Shown piece after piece: positions 9,421-18,632 of a stretch of 64,000 nucleotides of DNA. The notes beneath the pieces are model-generated. The model did no database searches. It was given only the letters and a program-made list of their open reading frames with translations, and had not been told where the DNA came from. Source of the stretch: Paenilisteria portnoyi (GTDB taxonomy: Bacteria; Bacillota; Bacilli; Lactobacillales; Listeriaceae); contig NZ_JAASTT010000002.1 of the NCBI RefSeq assembly GCF_014322795.1, forward strand, positions 62,001-126,000, read 5' to 3'. A program made the translations under genes and the position numbers. How positions within the stretch are numbered: position 1 is the first letter of the stretch; every line of letters begins with the position of its first letter.

Positions 9421-9942
9421 TCACCCTTTCCAATTAGCGTTGATAAATGGATCGCGTCCTGAATGGCTGCGATAATTCTTATAATGATTCGGGTCCTTCT
9501 TATAAAAATCTTGATGGTATTCCTCCGCCACATAAAACGGTCCAGCCTTCTCGATTTGCGTCACGATAGGTCGCTTAAAACGGCCACTTGCATCCAAATC
9601 CGCCTTCGATTTCTCCGCTATCACGCGTTGCTCCTCTGACGTATAAAAAATAACTGGCCGATACGAGGAACCACGGTCTACAAACTGACCACCTGCATCC
9701 GTCGGGTCCGTCTGTTGCCAATAAACCTCCACTAACTTCTCATACGGAAAAATCTCTGGATCAAATGTAATCTCGACAGCTTCCGTGTGCCCAGTCGTTT
9801 CACTACAAACCTCTTTATACGTAGGATTCATCGTGTGTCCGCCCGTGTAACCAGCAACCACACTTTCAATACCAGGTTGCGTATCAAATGGTTTGATCAT
9901 ACACCAAAAACAGCCACCTGCAAAAATTGCTTTTTCACTCAT
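9421..9942 (-). CDS. msrA: Peptide-methionine (S)-S-oxide reductase MsrA
   Basis: Reduces the S form of methionine sulfoxide, complementing MsrB. The 173-residue protein begins with the catalytic GGCFWC motif (nucleophile C11). It has the core motifs [15 protein letters not shown]-like ([12 protein letters not shown]) and [10 protein letters not shown]. The variant [12 protein letters not shown] is common in the Bacillales. GGGAGG lies 7 bases before the ATG. First gene of the msrAB operon, with its own promoter directly upstream. Confidence 0.97.
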   Translation of the reverse strand: MSEKAIFAGGCFWCMIKPFDTQPGIESVVAGYTGGHTMNPTYKEVCSETTGHTEAVEITFDPEIFPYEKLVEVYWQQTDPTDAGGQFVDRGSSYRPVIFYTSEEQRVIAEKSKADLDASGRFKRPIVTQIEKAGPFYVAEEYHQDFYKKDPNHYKNYRSHSGRDPFINANWKG

Positions 9943-9979
9943 CTTATAGCCTCCCCAAGTAGTTTTATGTTGCTATTAA

Positions 9980-10008
9980 ATTGTAATACACTTGACATTG
10001 CTTTTCAA
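9980..10008 (-). promoter_or_regulatory. Promoter of msrA-msrB
   Basis: Minus strand: TTGAAA (10003-10008), 17-bp spacer, TACAAT (9980-9985), some 40 bp before the msrA start. Good match to a vegetative sigma-A promoter. Confidence 0.65.
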
Positions 10009-10031
10009 ATAAAGCGCTTGCTCACTATTTC

Positions 10032-10637
10032 TTAACTTGTTGGTACTAAAAGCGTGAATGAAATATCGTCTTTCTTCAAATCAAGAGCATCCACACGCAC
10101 TTTCATGTCACCTTTTAATTTCAGTTTATTCATATCAAGATAAATTTTCTTTCGTTTTGGAGAAACCGTCACCCAATCAGGCAATTCCACCTGACTCTGA
10201 ACATACTTCATCGCGACAGAAACCGGCAATGGTAGCGCCCCAATTCTCAAATCAACTTGCTGCAAAACAATCACGCCATCCTTGCGCAAAGTAGGCGTAA
10301 AATTAAGTCCAAGATCTACAGGCTGCCCTAAAAAATGTGCCTCTGCAGTAAAAACAACATCGTCCGCTAAATACACATCATATTTTATATCCGCATCATT
10401 ATCTTTCTGAAAATCTTGTAAATAATGCGCAATCAATGCATTCAAATCCGCCTTATTCGTCGATGTTGGAAATTCAACCATATCCTTCGTGCTCACCTTA
10501 CGCCCAGCATCTTCCGGCACATGTGGTGAAAACCAGAAAATCGACATATAAAGCCAAGCCACGCTGAGCACTAATATCCCGACAAATGCCAGAAACACCC
10601 ATTTCCAATAGTTTGTTTGCTTATCTTTTGACCCCAA
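10032..10637 (-). CDS. YpmS-family (DUF2140) membrane-anchored protein
   Basis: A 201-residue protein with a short Lys-rich cytoplasmic start, one transmembrane helix (about residues 13-34) and an extracellular domain of the YpmS/DUF2140 family, rich in beta strand. Function is not established. It follows the SGNH hydrolase by 15 bp in the same direction, as ypmR-ypmS do in Bacillus, so the two probably act together at the cell surface, perhaps on lipids. The surface-lipid link is inference from the neighbour only. Confidence 0.85.
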   Translation of the reverse strand: MGSKDKQTNYWKWVFLAFVGILVLSVAWLYMSIFWFSPHVPEDAGRKVSTKDMVEFPTSTNKADLNALIAHYLQDFQKDNDADIKYDVYLADDVVFTAEAHFLGQPVDLGLNFTPTLRKDGVIVLQQVDLRIGALPLPVSVAMKYVQSQVELPDWVTVSPKRKKIYLDMNKLKLKGDMKVRVDALDLKKDDISFTLLVPTS

Positions 10638-10652
10638 CAGCCGTCACCTTCT

Positions 10653-11453
10653 CTACTCTATATTTCCTTTTTGTATCGATGTCACCATTTGTTCGTATAA
10701 AGCTTCTGCCATTTTTTGATATCCACTATGATTCGGATGAAATAAATCAGATGACAGGTTTGGATTCGCCTTCCCCGTTTTCGTTGCCGCACGCTCTTCC
10801 AATTGCTTATTAACCGAAATAAAGTGTGTATCATTCACTTTCGCCAACGTCTCTTTTGTTGAGGCATTCCAATCAGCAATAATGTCATCCAACACTTTCA
10901 TCTCGCTAAAATAAGTCGTATACGGATTGTAAATGCCAAACACATAAATCGGCGCATCCGGATTTAAATCACGAATTTCATCTAAAAATTTCGTCAAATT
11001 GGCATCGAATTTCGCATTTGCCTTCGTAAAATCGGATTTCTTCGCATCTAGCAGCTTAGAACGAATGACTTTCACCACATCATTTCCACCAATCGTAATC
11101 GAAATCGCATTGGCATCTTTGACATCCCTTTGAAAATCAGGCTGTGTATCTAAACGTTTCAACAACTGGTCACTCCGGTTTCCACCAACACCGTAATTTT
11201 CCGTCGTCACGCTTCTGACGTCTTCGCGCTTGGCCAGTTTGGATTCAATGATACCAACATAGCCACCATCATTTTCCTCATCGCCAGAACCTTCTGTTAA
11301 CGAATCTCCCATCGCGACTAGATTGATTGCCACACGCGCCTCTTCACGCTTCCTGTCCTGCTCTTTTTGGATAAAATAAAAGGTAAGAATGGCCGCGAGG
11401 ATGATGATAGCAATCCCCGCAAGCCAATATTTTTTCTTATTCAACATCTTCAC
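10653..11453 (-). CDS. SGNH/GDSL-family lipase-like hydrolase (YpmR type)
   Basis: Membrane-anchored esterase or lipase-like enzyme facing outward. A hydrophobic helix (about residues 9-28) precedes an SGNH domain: block I GDSLTEG (catalytic Ser), block II with conserved Gly (NYGVGGNRSD), block III GGND (Asn), and block V DLFHPNHSGY (Asp and His). The catalytic set looks complete. A GTG start at 11453 lies 5 bases after the DegV stop; the ATG two codons later (11447) is equally possible. It lies between degV and ypmS in one operon. The natural substrate is unknown. Confidence 0.88.
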   Translation of the reverse strand: MKMLNKKKYWLAGIAIIILAAILTFYFIQKEQDRKREEARVAINLVAMGDSLTEGSGDEENDGGYVGIIESKLAKREDVRSVTTENYGVGGNRSDQLLKRLDTQPDFQRDVKDANAISITIGGNDVVKVIRSKLLDAKKSDFTKANAKFDANLTKFLDEIRDLNPDAPIYVFGIYNPYTTYFSEMKVLDDIIADWNASTKETLAKVNDTHFISVNKQLEERAATKTGKANPNLSSDLFHPNHSGYQKMAEALYEQMVTSIQKGNIE

Positions 11454-11458
11454 CTAAC

Positions 11459-12295
11459 CTACTCTGTATAGTAAATCATCGCAAACGCACCGTTTCCAGC
11501 ATGTGTTGAAATAACCGAATCGGCATTTAACAATAATACTTCCGGCAAGTGGAAAATTTCTTTGGCATGTGCTCTGATTTCTTCGGCCATTTGCAACCCA
11601 TTCGCGTGTACCACATTGAGTTCCTTGACCTTCTTCGTTTCCGCTTTTAAAACATCTACTAAATAGTCCATCGTTTTTTTCTTACTGCGAATCTTAGCTT
11701 CTTCAACAAGCGCGCCATCTTGCAACTTGGCAATCAACTTGATGTTCAAAAGACTGCCGATAATACCTTGCATCCGGCCTACACGTCCACCTTTAATCAG
11801 GTTTTCGAGGGTCACGACACAAATATACAGCTTTGTTTTCGCGCGAATAGATGATATTTTGGTTAAGATGTCTTCTACCGTACTAGTTCCAGTTTGGGCC
11901 ATTTTTGCCGCTTCAATGACTTGGAACGCCAAGGCACGCGCGATATAATCGGAATCAATGACCGTTACTTCGCCATCTACCATGTCCGCAGCTTGTTGTG
12001 CCGTTAAAACGGTTCCGCTTAATTTCTCCGTCAAATGAATGGCCAATACTTCACTACCATCCGCTGTTAATTCCTCAAATAAGGCTACAATATTGCCAAT
12101 TGCTGGTTGTGATGATTTCGGAAGCTGTTTCGAAGTTGCCATTTTTGCCATGAAATCAGCTGGCTCAAGTTCTGTCGCATCGTAAGTTTCCCCATCAATT
12201 TCGACAGTTAATGGTAGAATATGAATGTTATATTTCGCCACTTCTTCAGGCGTTAATCCTGCAGTTGAATCAGTCACAATTTTTATTTTCGTCAT
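11459..12295 (-). CDS. DegV-family fatty-acid-binding protein
   Basis: Cytosolic lipid-binding protein of the DegV (EDD fold) family. In Firmicutes such proteins (FakB) present fatty acids to the kinase FakA; that partner is not in this window. The sequence opens KIKIVTDSTAGL, has SSQPAIGN and HLTEKLSGT (the fatty-acid carboxylate site) and the LENLIKGGRVGRMQG segment. The open frame extends to a TTG at 12310, but the ATG at 12295 gives the usual family N terminus. It begins an operon with the SGNH hydrolase and ypmS, which fits a lipid theme. Confidence 0.9.
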   Translation of the reverse strand: MTKIKIVTDSTAGLTPEEVAKYNIHILPLTVEIDGETYDATELEPADFMAKMATSKQLPKSSQPAIGNIVALFEELTADGSEVLAIHLTEKLSGTVLTAQQAADMVDGEVTVIDSDYIARALAFQVIEAAKMAQTGTSTVEDILTKISSIRAKTKLYICVVTLENLIKGGRVGRMQGIIGSLLNIKLIAKLQDGALVEEAKIRSKKKTMDYLVDVLKAETKKVKELNVVHANGLQMAEEIRAHAKEIFHLPEVLLLNADSVISTHAGNGAFAMIYYTE

Positions 12296-12329
12296 TACTT
12301 CCACATCCAATTCTAGATTTCTTCTTTCT

Positions 12330-12338
12330 ATTATAGCA
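12330..12338 (-). promoter_or_regulatory. Extended -10 promoter of the degV operon
   Basis: Minus strand TGCTATAAT (12330-12338) about 35 bp upstream of the degV start. The -35 region is poor, as is common for extended -10 promoters. Confidence 0.5.
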
Positions 12339-12529
12339 AGAAAATCACAATAGTACTATTCTAATAGCTAAATATCAGGCGGAAGTTGTACCTAGGGACA
12401 ATCGTTTTCGTATTCTTTACACTATCTTAAACTTTCAAGGTCTTTTCTCACTTTCTATTTCTTCAAAAAAAGCGTATGATAAGGATAATAATCGAAAATT
12501 TAATTTTTCAGAAAAGTTTGGTGATAAAT

Positions 12530-13159
12530 ATGCACGAAGCGTACAATTGGAAAGAAGAAGTGGCGAATGCGGTCACACATGGTGTTGGTTTTTTACTTAG
12601 CATTCCTGCCCTTGTCATGCTCATTATTTTTGCGATACAGCGGGATAACCCGATTTATTTAGTCAGTTTTTTAATTTACGGCATTTCATTGATGTTGCTG
12701 TATTTCTGCTCGACGATGCTACACAGTTTCAAGCCTGGAAAAGCCAAGCAGCTATTTAATATATTGGATCACGTTGCCATTTATGTTTTGATTGCCGGAT
12801 CTTATACGCCACTTGTTTTGATTACATTGCAAGGATCGCTCGGCTGGACCTTATTCGGTGTCATTTGGGGACTTGCTGCAGCAGGAATCGTATATAAATG
12901 CTTTTTGCTCGGAAAATGGAAACTAATTTCGACGCTTTTCTATCTATTGATGGGCTGGCTCGTTATGATCGCCATTAAACCGCTCTATCTAACACTAGAG
13001 CCCGTTGGATTTTGGTTACTTGTAACCGGGGGCATCATGTTTACTGTTGGCGCCGTTTTTTATAGCATTCCAAAAGTTCCTTATATGCACGCGATTTGGC
13101 ATCTGTTCGTGATCGCAGGCACCGGTTTTATGTATTTCTGTATTTTGTTTTACGTATAG
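12530..13159 (+). CDS. Hemolysin III / PAQR-family membrane protein
   Basis: Seven-helix membrane protein of the HlyIII/TrhA (PAQR) family. Family metal-site residues are visible: Glu and His in EEVANAVTHG, His in STMLHSF, and HAIWHLF in the last helices. The open frame reaches a codon at 12476, but the preferred start is the ATG at 12530, which has GGTG 7 bases upstream and gives the normal MHEAYNWKEE start and a 209-residue length. Proposed roles are in membrane fluidity homeostasis; hemolytic activity is not implied by the name. Transcribed alone and convergent with ltrA, with a shared terminator. Confidence 0.93.
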   Translation: MHEAYNWKEEVANAVTHGVGFLLSIPALVMLIIFAIQRDNPIYLVSFLIYGISLMLLYFCSTMLHSFKPGKAKQLFNILDHVAIYVLIAGSYTPLVLITLQGSLGWTLFGVIWGLAAAGIVYKCFLLGKWKLISTLFYLLMGWLVMIAIKPLYLTLEPVGFWLLVTGGIMFTVGAVFYSIPKVPYMHAIWHLFVIAGTGFMYFCILFYV

Positions 13160-13164
13160 GTAAC

Positions 13165-13199
13165 AAAAAGGCATCCCGCGAAAAACAGGATGCCTTTTT
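13165..13199. terminator. Bidirectional terminator between the HlyIII and ltrA genes
   Basis: Perfect 12-bp stem (13165-13176 with 13188-13199), 11-base loop, A-run on the left and T-run on the right, so it can act in both directions. It lies 5 bases after the HlyIII stop and about 15 bases past the ltrA stop. Confidence 0.93.
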
Positions 13200-13214
13200 G
13201 CTTGGAAAGCCATT

Positions 13215-14303
13215 TTATTTCGATGTCATCATCCCAAAAATGAGGAAAAAGATGCATAATACCAACAATACGAGCGCGGGAGAAAGCACTACAAACCAGA
13301 CAAGAACGAATAACCCTGTGAGTAAACCGATAAACAAGGCCAAGTGTATCCAGGCCAGCCGTTCCTCTGGGACCCGATATAAATGAAATGTTCCCGAAAA
13401 AGCAAGAACATACACCAAAACCGAGCTAAACAGGAAGAAAACAACGAAATGATATGATACATCTGGTAAAATGAGCATTTTGATACCTGCAGCGGTTGTT
13501 GATAGCGATAAAAAAATAAATAAGTGGCCATAAATAATCAGTTGCCCTGCTGTCTGCTGTTCTTTGTCCAATTTTTTCTCTAAGTTATCAAAATACTGCC
13601 ACCAAATCAGCAATACTAAGATAATAGCGCAGGCCGCGTAAAAAATCAGGCCAAGATCCATCACTTCCGTCGATAGTACAGAAATAATCGCGACAATCGA
13701 TTCTCCTAGTAATATGATTGTAAACAAACCAAAGCGTTCCAACAAATGCTCCGTATGAATCGGAACTTGACGTAATCGCTTGCGGCCTATTAGCGGCACT
13801 AAAATATCCAATACGATTCCTACATAAAGCATGATATAACGCCATTCTCCGTCTAAAAACAAGGAGATGGAAGATACTAAAATCCCAATCCAAAAGTATT
13901 TACCTAGAAAAAGCGCCACGTTCCTGCGAGCTGCTTTTTCTTTTTTTGCAGCAAAAAGATATTGAATCGCCGTAATCATTCTCAATCCGATATACCCTAT
14001 AAAAAAAGTGATATACGTTTCGTCAAAATGAATATTAAAACTAGATATCATCAATAATACGAACATAATCTCTAGTCCGATGAGCAGTCGTTGCGGTAAC
14101 AAATCATTGCCATAGCGATTGATAAATAACGTCTGCCCTGTCCAAGCCCACCATAGCGGCACAAACATGAGAACAAACTTCCAAAAAATGCTCGCATCGA
14201 TTGCACCATCTTCCATATATAGTAGCACATGTGTGACTGACGCAATTGCCCCAACAAATAATAAATCAAAAAATAACTCTAACCATGTTACCTTTTTCGG
14301 CAC
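13215..14303 (-). CDS. ltrA: Low-temperature-requirement protein LtrA family membrane protein
   Basis: Polytopic membrane protein (about ten helices) of the LtrA family, named after the Listeria gene needed for growth in the cold. Family motifs: KKVTWLELFFDLLFV at the N terminus, WWAWTGQT near residue 52 and HTEHLLERFGLFTIILLGE mid-protein. The GTG start at 14303 is 9 bases after a strong AAAGGGGG site, and no ATG gives a better N terminus. 362 residues, typical. Biochemical activity is unknown. It stands alone, divergent from the ccpN operon. Confidence 0.9.
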   Translation of the reverse strand: MPKKVTWLELFFDLLFVGAIASVTHVLLYMEDGAIDASIFWKFVLMFVPLWWAWTGQTLFINRYGNDLLPQRLLIGLEIMFVLLMISSFNIHFDETYITFFIGYIGLRMITAIQYLFAAKKEKAARRNVALFLGKYFWIGILVSSISLFLDGEWRYIMLYVGIVLDILVPLIGRKRLRQVPIHTEHLLERFGLFTIILLGESIVAIISVLSTEVMDLGLIFYAACAIILVLLIWWQYFDNLEKKLDKEQQTAGQLIIYGHLFIFLSLSTTAAGIKMLILPDVSYHFVVFFLFSSVLVYVLAFSGTFHLYRVPEERLAWIHLALFIGLLTGLFVLVWFVVLSPALVLLVLCIFFLIFGMMTSK

Positions 14304-14382
14304 AAGAGAACGCCCCCTTTTCTTTCGCTAATTATAACGAAGCTGTGTGAGGGAAGCAAAAAATGAGATTATTACTTTTTAT

Positions 14383-14431
14383 TAGTATGACACATTAATC
14401 ATTTGCATTCTATTATGTCATACTATATAAT
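14383..14431 (+). promoter_or_regulatory. ccpN operon promoter with two CcpN-type boxes
   Basis: A -35 TTGCAT (14403-14408), 17-bp spacer and perfect -10 TATAAT (14426-14431). Perfect arms TAGTATGACA (14383-14392) and TGTCATACTA (14416-14425) flank the -35. Each arm, read inward, fits the Bacillus CcpN consensus as I recall it, TRTGHYATAYW: TATGTCATACT at 14414-14424, and TGTGTCATACT on the minus strand at 14384-14394. This points to autoregulation by CcpN. Confidence 0.75.
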
Positions 14432-14458
14432 AAACAGCATATCCTATATCGAAATGAG

Positions 14459-15076
14459 GTGGGCCAAATAAAGCTCTCAGCACGACAACTAGCCATCATT
14501 GAATTTGTGAAAGTAAACGAACCTGCAACAGGCGATCAAATCGCGCGTTCTTTAGAGTTAACCCGCGCCACGATTCGCGCTGATTTATCAATTTTGACGA
14601 TGACTGGTATTTTAGATGCCCGTCCGAAAGTCGGTTATTTTTATTCGGGACTCGATTTAAATCCTACCATCTATGAAGATATTCGCCATTTGAAGGTAGC
14701 TGAAATTATGACGATACCTGTATTTGTAACGAAGGAAACCTCGATTCACGATGCAATTGTCACCCTTTTTTTAGAGGATACTGGCAGTTTATATGTAATC
14801 GAAGCGTCAGAGCTGATTGGTATTGTCTCTCGCAAAGATCTGCTAAAAGGCGCGCTTGCTGACACCGATAAAAAGGCGACACCAATTGCGACGATTATGA
14901 CGCGGATGCCTAATATTTTAACCGTCACAAAAACAGATTCTGCCCTCTACGCAGCGCAACAACTCGTGATTCATCAAATTGACTCTCTGCCTGTTATGGA
15001 AGGCAAAAAAGCAATTGGAAAAGTTTCTAAAACACGATTGACGCAACTTTTCGTGGATACGTTCAAAAATGAATAA
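14459..15076 (+). CDS. ccpN: CcpN-like transcriptional repressor (HTH plus two CBS domains)
   Basis: Cytoplasmic repressor of gluconeogenic or C4 genes. A winged-helix HTH (about residues 5-60, with the LTRATIRADLSILTMTG recognition segment) precedes two CBS domains (about 78-130 and 140-200) that bind nucleotides. It aligns closely with B. subtilis CcpN from the first residue. The GTG at 14459 matches the family N terminus, but its ribosome site is poor. A GAGG (14456-14459) overlaps it and would be better placed for the AUA codon at 14468. It heads an operon with the PPDK regulator and ppdK, so pyruvate/PEP cycling is probably its main local target. Confidence 0.9.
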   Translation: MGQIKLSARQLAIIEFVKVNEPATGDQIARSLELTRATIRADLSILTMTGILDARPKVGYFYSGLDLNPTIYEDIRHLKVAEIMTIPVFVTKETSIHDAIVTLFLEDTGSLYVIEASELIGIVSRKDLLKGALADTDKKATPIATIMTRMPNILTVTKTDSALYAAQQLVIHQIDSLPVMEGKKAIGKVSKTRLTQLFVDTFKNE

Positions 15077-15089
15077 ATCGGAGGTAAAA

Positions 15090-15893
15090 ATGAAGTCTAC
15101 TGTCATCATTTATGTTATTTCAGACGCCATCGGAGAAACCGCACAACATCTTATTCGCGCTTCCACCGCTCAGTTTACATTAGAAGGCGGTGCTGATATT
15201 CGCCGTCACGCCTTTGTTCGCGACGAGGAAGCCTTGCTTGAAATTTTAGAAGAAGCAAAAAAAGCGGACGCAATTATCGTCCAAACCTTGGTACAAAAGA
15301 AGTTAAGCACTATTTCCAGCGACTATTGCGCCAAGCACCACCTGCCCTGCATCGACCTTGTATCCAACCTCACCACCGCTATCGAACAGAAAACGGGGCA
15401 ACAATCTAAAGAAGATCCTGGAAATATGCGCAGGTTAGATCAACATTATTTCGACCGGATTGCGGCCATCGAATTTGCCGTTAAGTATGATGATTGCAAG
15501 GATCCACGCGGTTTATTGGAAGCAGATATCGTGCTGATTGGCATTTCCCGTACTAGTAAAACACCACTTAGCAGCTATCTCGCCAACCAAAACTACAAAG
15601 TGGCCAATGTTCCGCTCGTTCCAGAAGTTCCGATTCCAGCAGAGCTCACCCAGATTCCGAGAAATCGCATCATCGGTCTAACAAACAGTCCAGAAAAACT
15701 CTCCGCCATCCGCAAAGTTCGCCTAAAATCGATTGGTTTGGATGAAACAAGCAGTTACTCGAGTGAAAACCGTATTTTAGAGGAACTTGACTACGGATAT
15801 CGTATTTTTAAACAGCTCGGATGCCGTATCATTCAAGTAGAAGACAAAGCTATTGAAGAAACCGCAGCCCTAATCATTGAAAACGTGAAATAA
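15090..15893 (+). CDS. Pyruvate, phosphate dikinase regulatory protein (PPDK kinase/pyrophosphorylase)
   Basis: Bifunctional regulator of the DUF299 family (YqfL-like). It inactivates PPDK by ADP-dependent phosphorylation of an active-site Thr and reactivates it by phosphate-dependent removal. The Walker-like GISRTSKTPLSSYLA lies at about residues 150-164, and the N terminus (STVIIYVISDAIGETAQ) is typical. The frame opens at 15069 inside ccpN, but the ATG at 15090 has GGAGG upstream and gives a normal 267 residues. It is sandwiched between ccpN and its substrate enzyme ppdK, which supports PPDK rather than PEP synthase as target. Confidence 0.93.
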   Translation: MKSTVIIYVISDAIGETAQHLIRASTAQFTLEGGADIRRHAFVRDEEALLEILEEAKKADAIIVQTLVQKKLSTISSDYCAKHHLPCIDLVSNLTTAIEQKTGQQSKEDPGNMRRLDQHYFDRIAAIEFAVKYDDCKDPRGLLEADIVLIGISRTSKTPLSSYLANQNYKVANVPLVPEVPIPAELTQIPRNRIIGLTNSPEKLSAIRKVRLKSIGLDETSSYSSENRILEELDYGYRIFKQLGCRIIQVEDKAIEETAALIIENVK

Positions 15894-15918
15894 AAATCTA
15901 ATGTTAGAGGTGACTATT

Positions 15919-18555
15919 TTGAGAAAATTTGTGTATCATTTTAATGAAGGTTCGAAGGAAATGAAGTACTTATTAGGTGGAAAAGGTGCCAATTTAGCCG
16001 AAATGACAAATATTGGACTGCCTGTTCCGCCTGGCTTTACGATTTCAACGGAGGCTTGTAAAGACTACAATGAGCACCATCAATACTTATCGGACGATAT
16101 TTATGCTGAAATGATGACACATCTACACATTTTGGAGGAAGAGACTGGGAAGAAATTTGGCGATACGACAAACCCTCTCCTCATCTCCGTGCGTTCCGGT
16201 GCTCCTTTTTCAATGCCCGGGATGATGGATACGATTCTAAATCTAGGGCTGAACGATCAGTCGGTTCTCGGACTTGTGAAAGCTACCAATGACGCGCGTT
16301 CTAGCTATGATTGTTACCGCCGTTTTATCCAGATGTTCGGCGATGTTGTTTTTCAAATTCCTAGTTATCGTTTTGAGCAAGCGCTTACCGATTTAAAAGA
16401 ACAGAAAAATTATACGCTGGATACAGAACTTTCCGCTGACGATTTGCAAGATTTGATTGCCACATACAAAGCGCTTTACGTCAGTGCTTCTGGGCGCGAT
16501 TTCCCGCAAGATCCCTTCCAACAATTACGCCTATCGATTACCGCTGTTTTTGATTCATGGGAAAATCCGCGGGCTGCTGTTTATCGTCGCCTCCATCATA
16601 TTGATAACCAACTTGGAACCGCTGTCAATATTCAGTCGATGGTGTTTGGAAATACTGGTGATACGAGTGGGACAGGCATTGCTTTTACACGAAATCCTTC
16701 GACTGGCGAAAATCTCTTTTTCGGGGAGTATTTGTTGAATGCGCAAGGTGAGGATGTCGTTGCTGGGATTAGAACACCAGAGCCGATTTCACATTTGGAA
16801 GACATGATGCCCGAGGTTTATAAACAATTGCTCGAAGTCGCCGCCCTACTTGAGTTACATTATTTGGACATGCAAGATATTGAATTCACGATTGAAAAAG
16901 GCGAACTTTTTGTACTGCAGACGCGTAATGGGAAGCGGACGGCGCAAGCGGCCATCAACATTGCGGTGGATCTCGTACATGAAGGGAAGTTAACAAAAGA
17001 AGAAGCAATTATGCGGATTGACACGGCTCAAATTGACCAACTACTCCACCCTTCTTTTGATGAAACAAGCCTTCATGCAGCGACATCACTCGCAACTGGC
17101 CTCCCTGCTTCTCCTGGTGCAGCGACGGGTCAAATTTATTTTAATGCCGAAGATGCGGTTGATGCTGCTGAACGCGGTGAAAAAGTCGTACTTGTACGCA
17201 ATGAGACATCACCGGAGGATATCGAGGGGATGGCAAAAAGTGTTGCGATTTTGACGGCGCACGGTGGCATGACATCGCACGCGGCTGTTGTCGCTCGTGG
17301 TATGGGAAAATGTTGCGTTGCGGGATGCGATTCGATTGCGATTGATGAAACGAAAAAAGTGATGCAAAGTGCTACAGCTACGTTAAAGGAAGGCGACTTT
17401 CTCTCACTGAACGGTTCGACTGGGAGTATTTATCTTGGTGAAATCCCACTTGTCGAGACAGAAATCGGTGGTCATTTTGAAGAATTGATGAGCTGGGTGA
17501 ACGAGGCGAAGAAACTCGTTGTTCGTGTGAATGCGGATTCTCCTGATGATTTGGAAGTCGGATTGCATTTTGGCGCAGAGGGTGTTGGACTTTGCCGAAC
17601 GGAGCACATGTTTTTCCAAGAAGACCGAATTCCGCACGTACGTCAAATGATTATCGCGGAGACGAAGGAAGAGCGGATGATTGCTCTCGCCCATTTGAAA
17701 GAGATGCAAAAAGCTGATTTTGTAGGCATTTTCCGAGCTGCTAATGGAAAACCCGTGAATATTCGCCTGCTGGATCCACCGTTACATGAATTTTTACCGA
17801 AAACCGATCGTGATATTGAAAAATTGGCGCGAGAAATCGGGAAACCTGCGGAGGAAATTAAGCAACGCATACATGATTTAGCGGAAACGAATCCAATGCT
17901 TGGACATCGCGGTTGTCGCTTGGCAATCACATTCCCGGAGATTTATATCATGCAAGCCGAAGCGATTATTGAAAGCGCGATTCACATTCATGACGAAGGT
18001 ATTGCGGTGTACCCTGAGATTATGGTTCCTCTTGTTTCGAGTAGAGAAGAGATCGCGATTATTAAGAACCAGCTGAAAGAAGCGATTCAAACGATATTCC
18101 GAAAAGAGCAATTGGTGTTGCCATTCGATATTGGGACGATGATTGAAATTCCGCGCGCATGTGTTACGGCTGATGAAATTGCTGAGGAGGCACAATTTTT
18201 CAGTTTTGGAACCAATGATCTAACGCAATTGACGTTTGGATTTTCTAGAGATGATGCGAATAAATTCTTATACGCGTACCAAGAACAGAAAATTTTGCCG
18301 ACAGATCCGTTCCAATCGATTGATCAAAAAGGCGTTGGAGCACTTGTGACCACTGCTGTGCAACGCGGGCGAATGACAAATCCAGCGCTTAAAATGGGCG
18401 TTTGCGGAGAGCATGGTGGCGATCCTGCTTCGATTCAGTTCTTCCATCGGTTAGGATTGCAATATGTTTCCTGCTCGCCATACCGGATTCCGATTGCTCG
18501 GATTGCAGCGGCTCAAGCGTCGATTTTGGAGGAGCGGGAGAAAGTGACTGTATAG
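15919..18555 (+). CDS. ppdK: Pyruvate, phosphate dikinase
   Basis: Interconverts pyruvate + ATP + Pi and PEP + AMP + PPi in the cytosol. Domains in order: N-terminal ATP-grasp (GGKGANLAEM near residue 20); the mobile phospho-His domain with GGMTSHAAVVARG (H454, with regulatory Thr T452 two residues before); and the C-terminal PEP/pyruvate barrel with MGVCGEHGGDPAS (Cys near 829). The frame extends to an ATG at 15901, but AGAGGTG lies just inside it and fits a TTG start at 15919, giving MRKFVYHFNEG and 878 residues. Last gene of the ccpN operon. Confidence 0.95.
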   Translation: MRKFVYHFNEGSKEMKYLLGGKGANLAEMTNIGLPVPPGFTISTEACKDYNEHHQYLSDDIYAEMMTHLHILEEETGKKFGDTTNPLLISVRSGAPFSMPGMMDTILNLGLNDQSVLGLVKATNDARSSYDCYRRFIQMFGDVVFQIPSYRFEQALTDLKEQKNYTLDTELSADDLQDLIATYKALYVSASGRDFPQDPFQQLRLSITAVFDSWENPRAAVYRRLHHIDNQLGTAVNIQSMVFGNTGDTSGTGIAFTRNPSTGENLFFGEYLLNAQGEDVVAGIRTPEPISHLEDMMPEVYKQLLEVAALLELHYLDMQDIEFTIEKGELFVLQTRNGKRTAQAAINIAVDLVHEGKLTKEEAIMRIDTAQIDQLLHPSFDETSLHAATSLATGLPASPGAATGQIYFNAEDAVDAAERGEKVVLVRNETSPEDIEGMAKSVAILTAHGGMTSHAAVVARGMGKCCVAGCDSIAIDETKKVMQSATATLKEGDFLSLNGSTGSIYLGEIPLVETEIGGHFEELMSWVNEAKKLVVRVNADSPDDLEVGLHFGAEGVGLCRTEHMFFQEDRIPHVRQMIIAETKEERMIALAHLKEMQKADFVGIFRAANGKPVNIRLLDPPLHEFLPKTDRDIEKLAREIGKPAEEIKQRIHDLAETNPMLGHRGCRLAITFPEIYIMQAEAIIESAIHIHDEGIAVYPEIMVPLVSSREEIAIIKNQLKEAIQTIFRKEQLVLPFDIGTMIEIPRACVTADEIAEEAQFFSFGTNDLTQLTFGFSRDDANKFLYAYQEQKILPTDPFQSIDQKGVGALVTTAVQRGRMTNPALKMGVCGEHGGDPASIQFFHRLGLQYVSCSPYRIPIARIAAAQASILEEREKVTV

Positions 18556-18561
18556 AAGATG

Positions 18562-18603
18562 AGGCCCTGGGTGGTGATGGGATATCGCTGCTTGGGGCTT
18601 TTG
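18562..18603 (+). terminator. Possible weak terminator after ppdK
   Basis: A 6-bp stem (AGGCCC with GGGGCTT, one G-U) encloses a long loop and is followed by TTTTG. It is the only terminator-like structure close to the ppdK stop. Confidence 0.35.
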
Positions 18604-18632
18604 TTGAGGATTTTTATGAAGTATTTCTTGCT

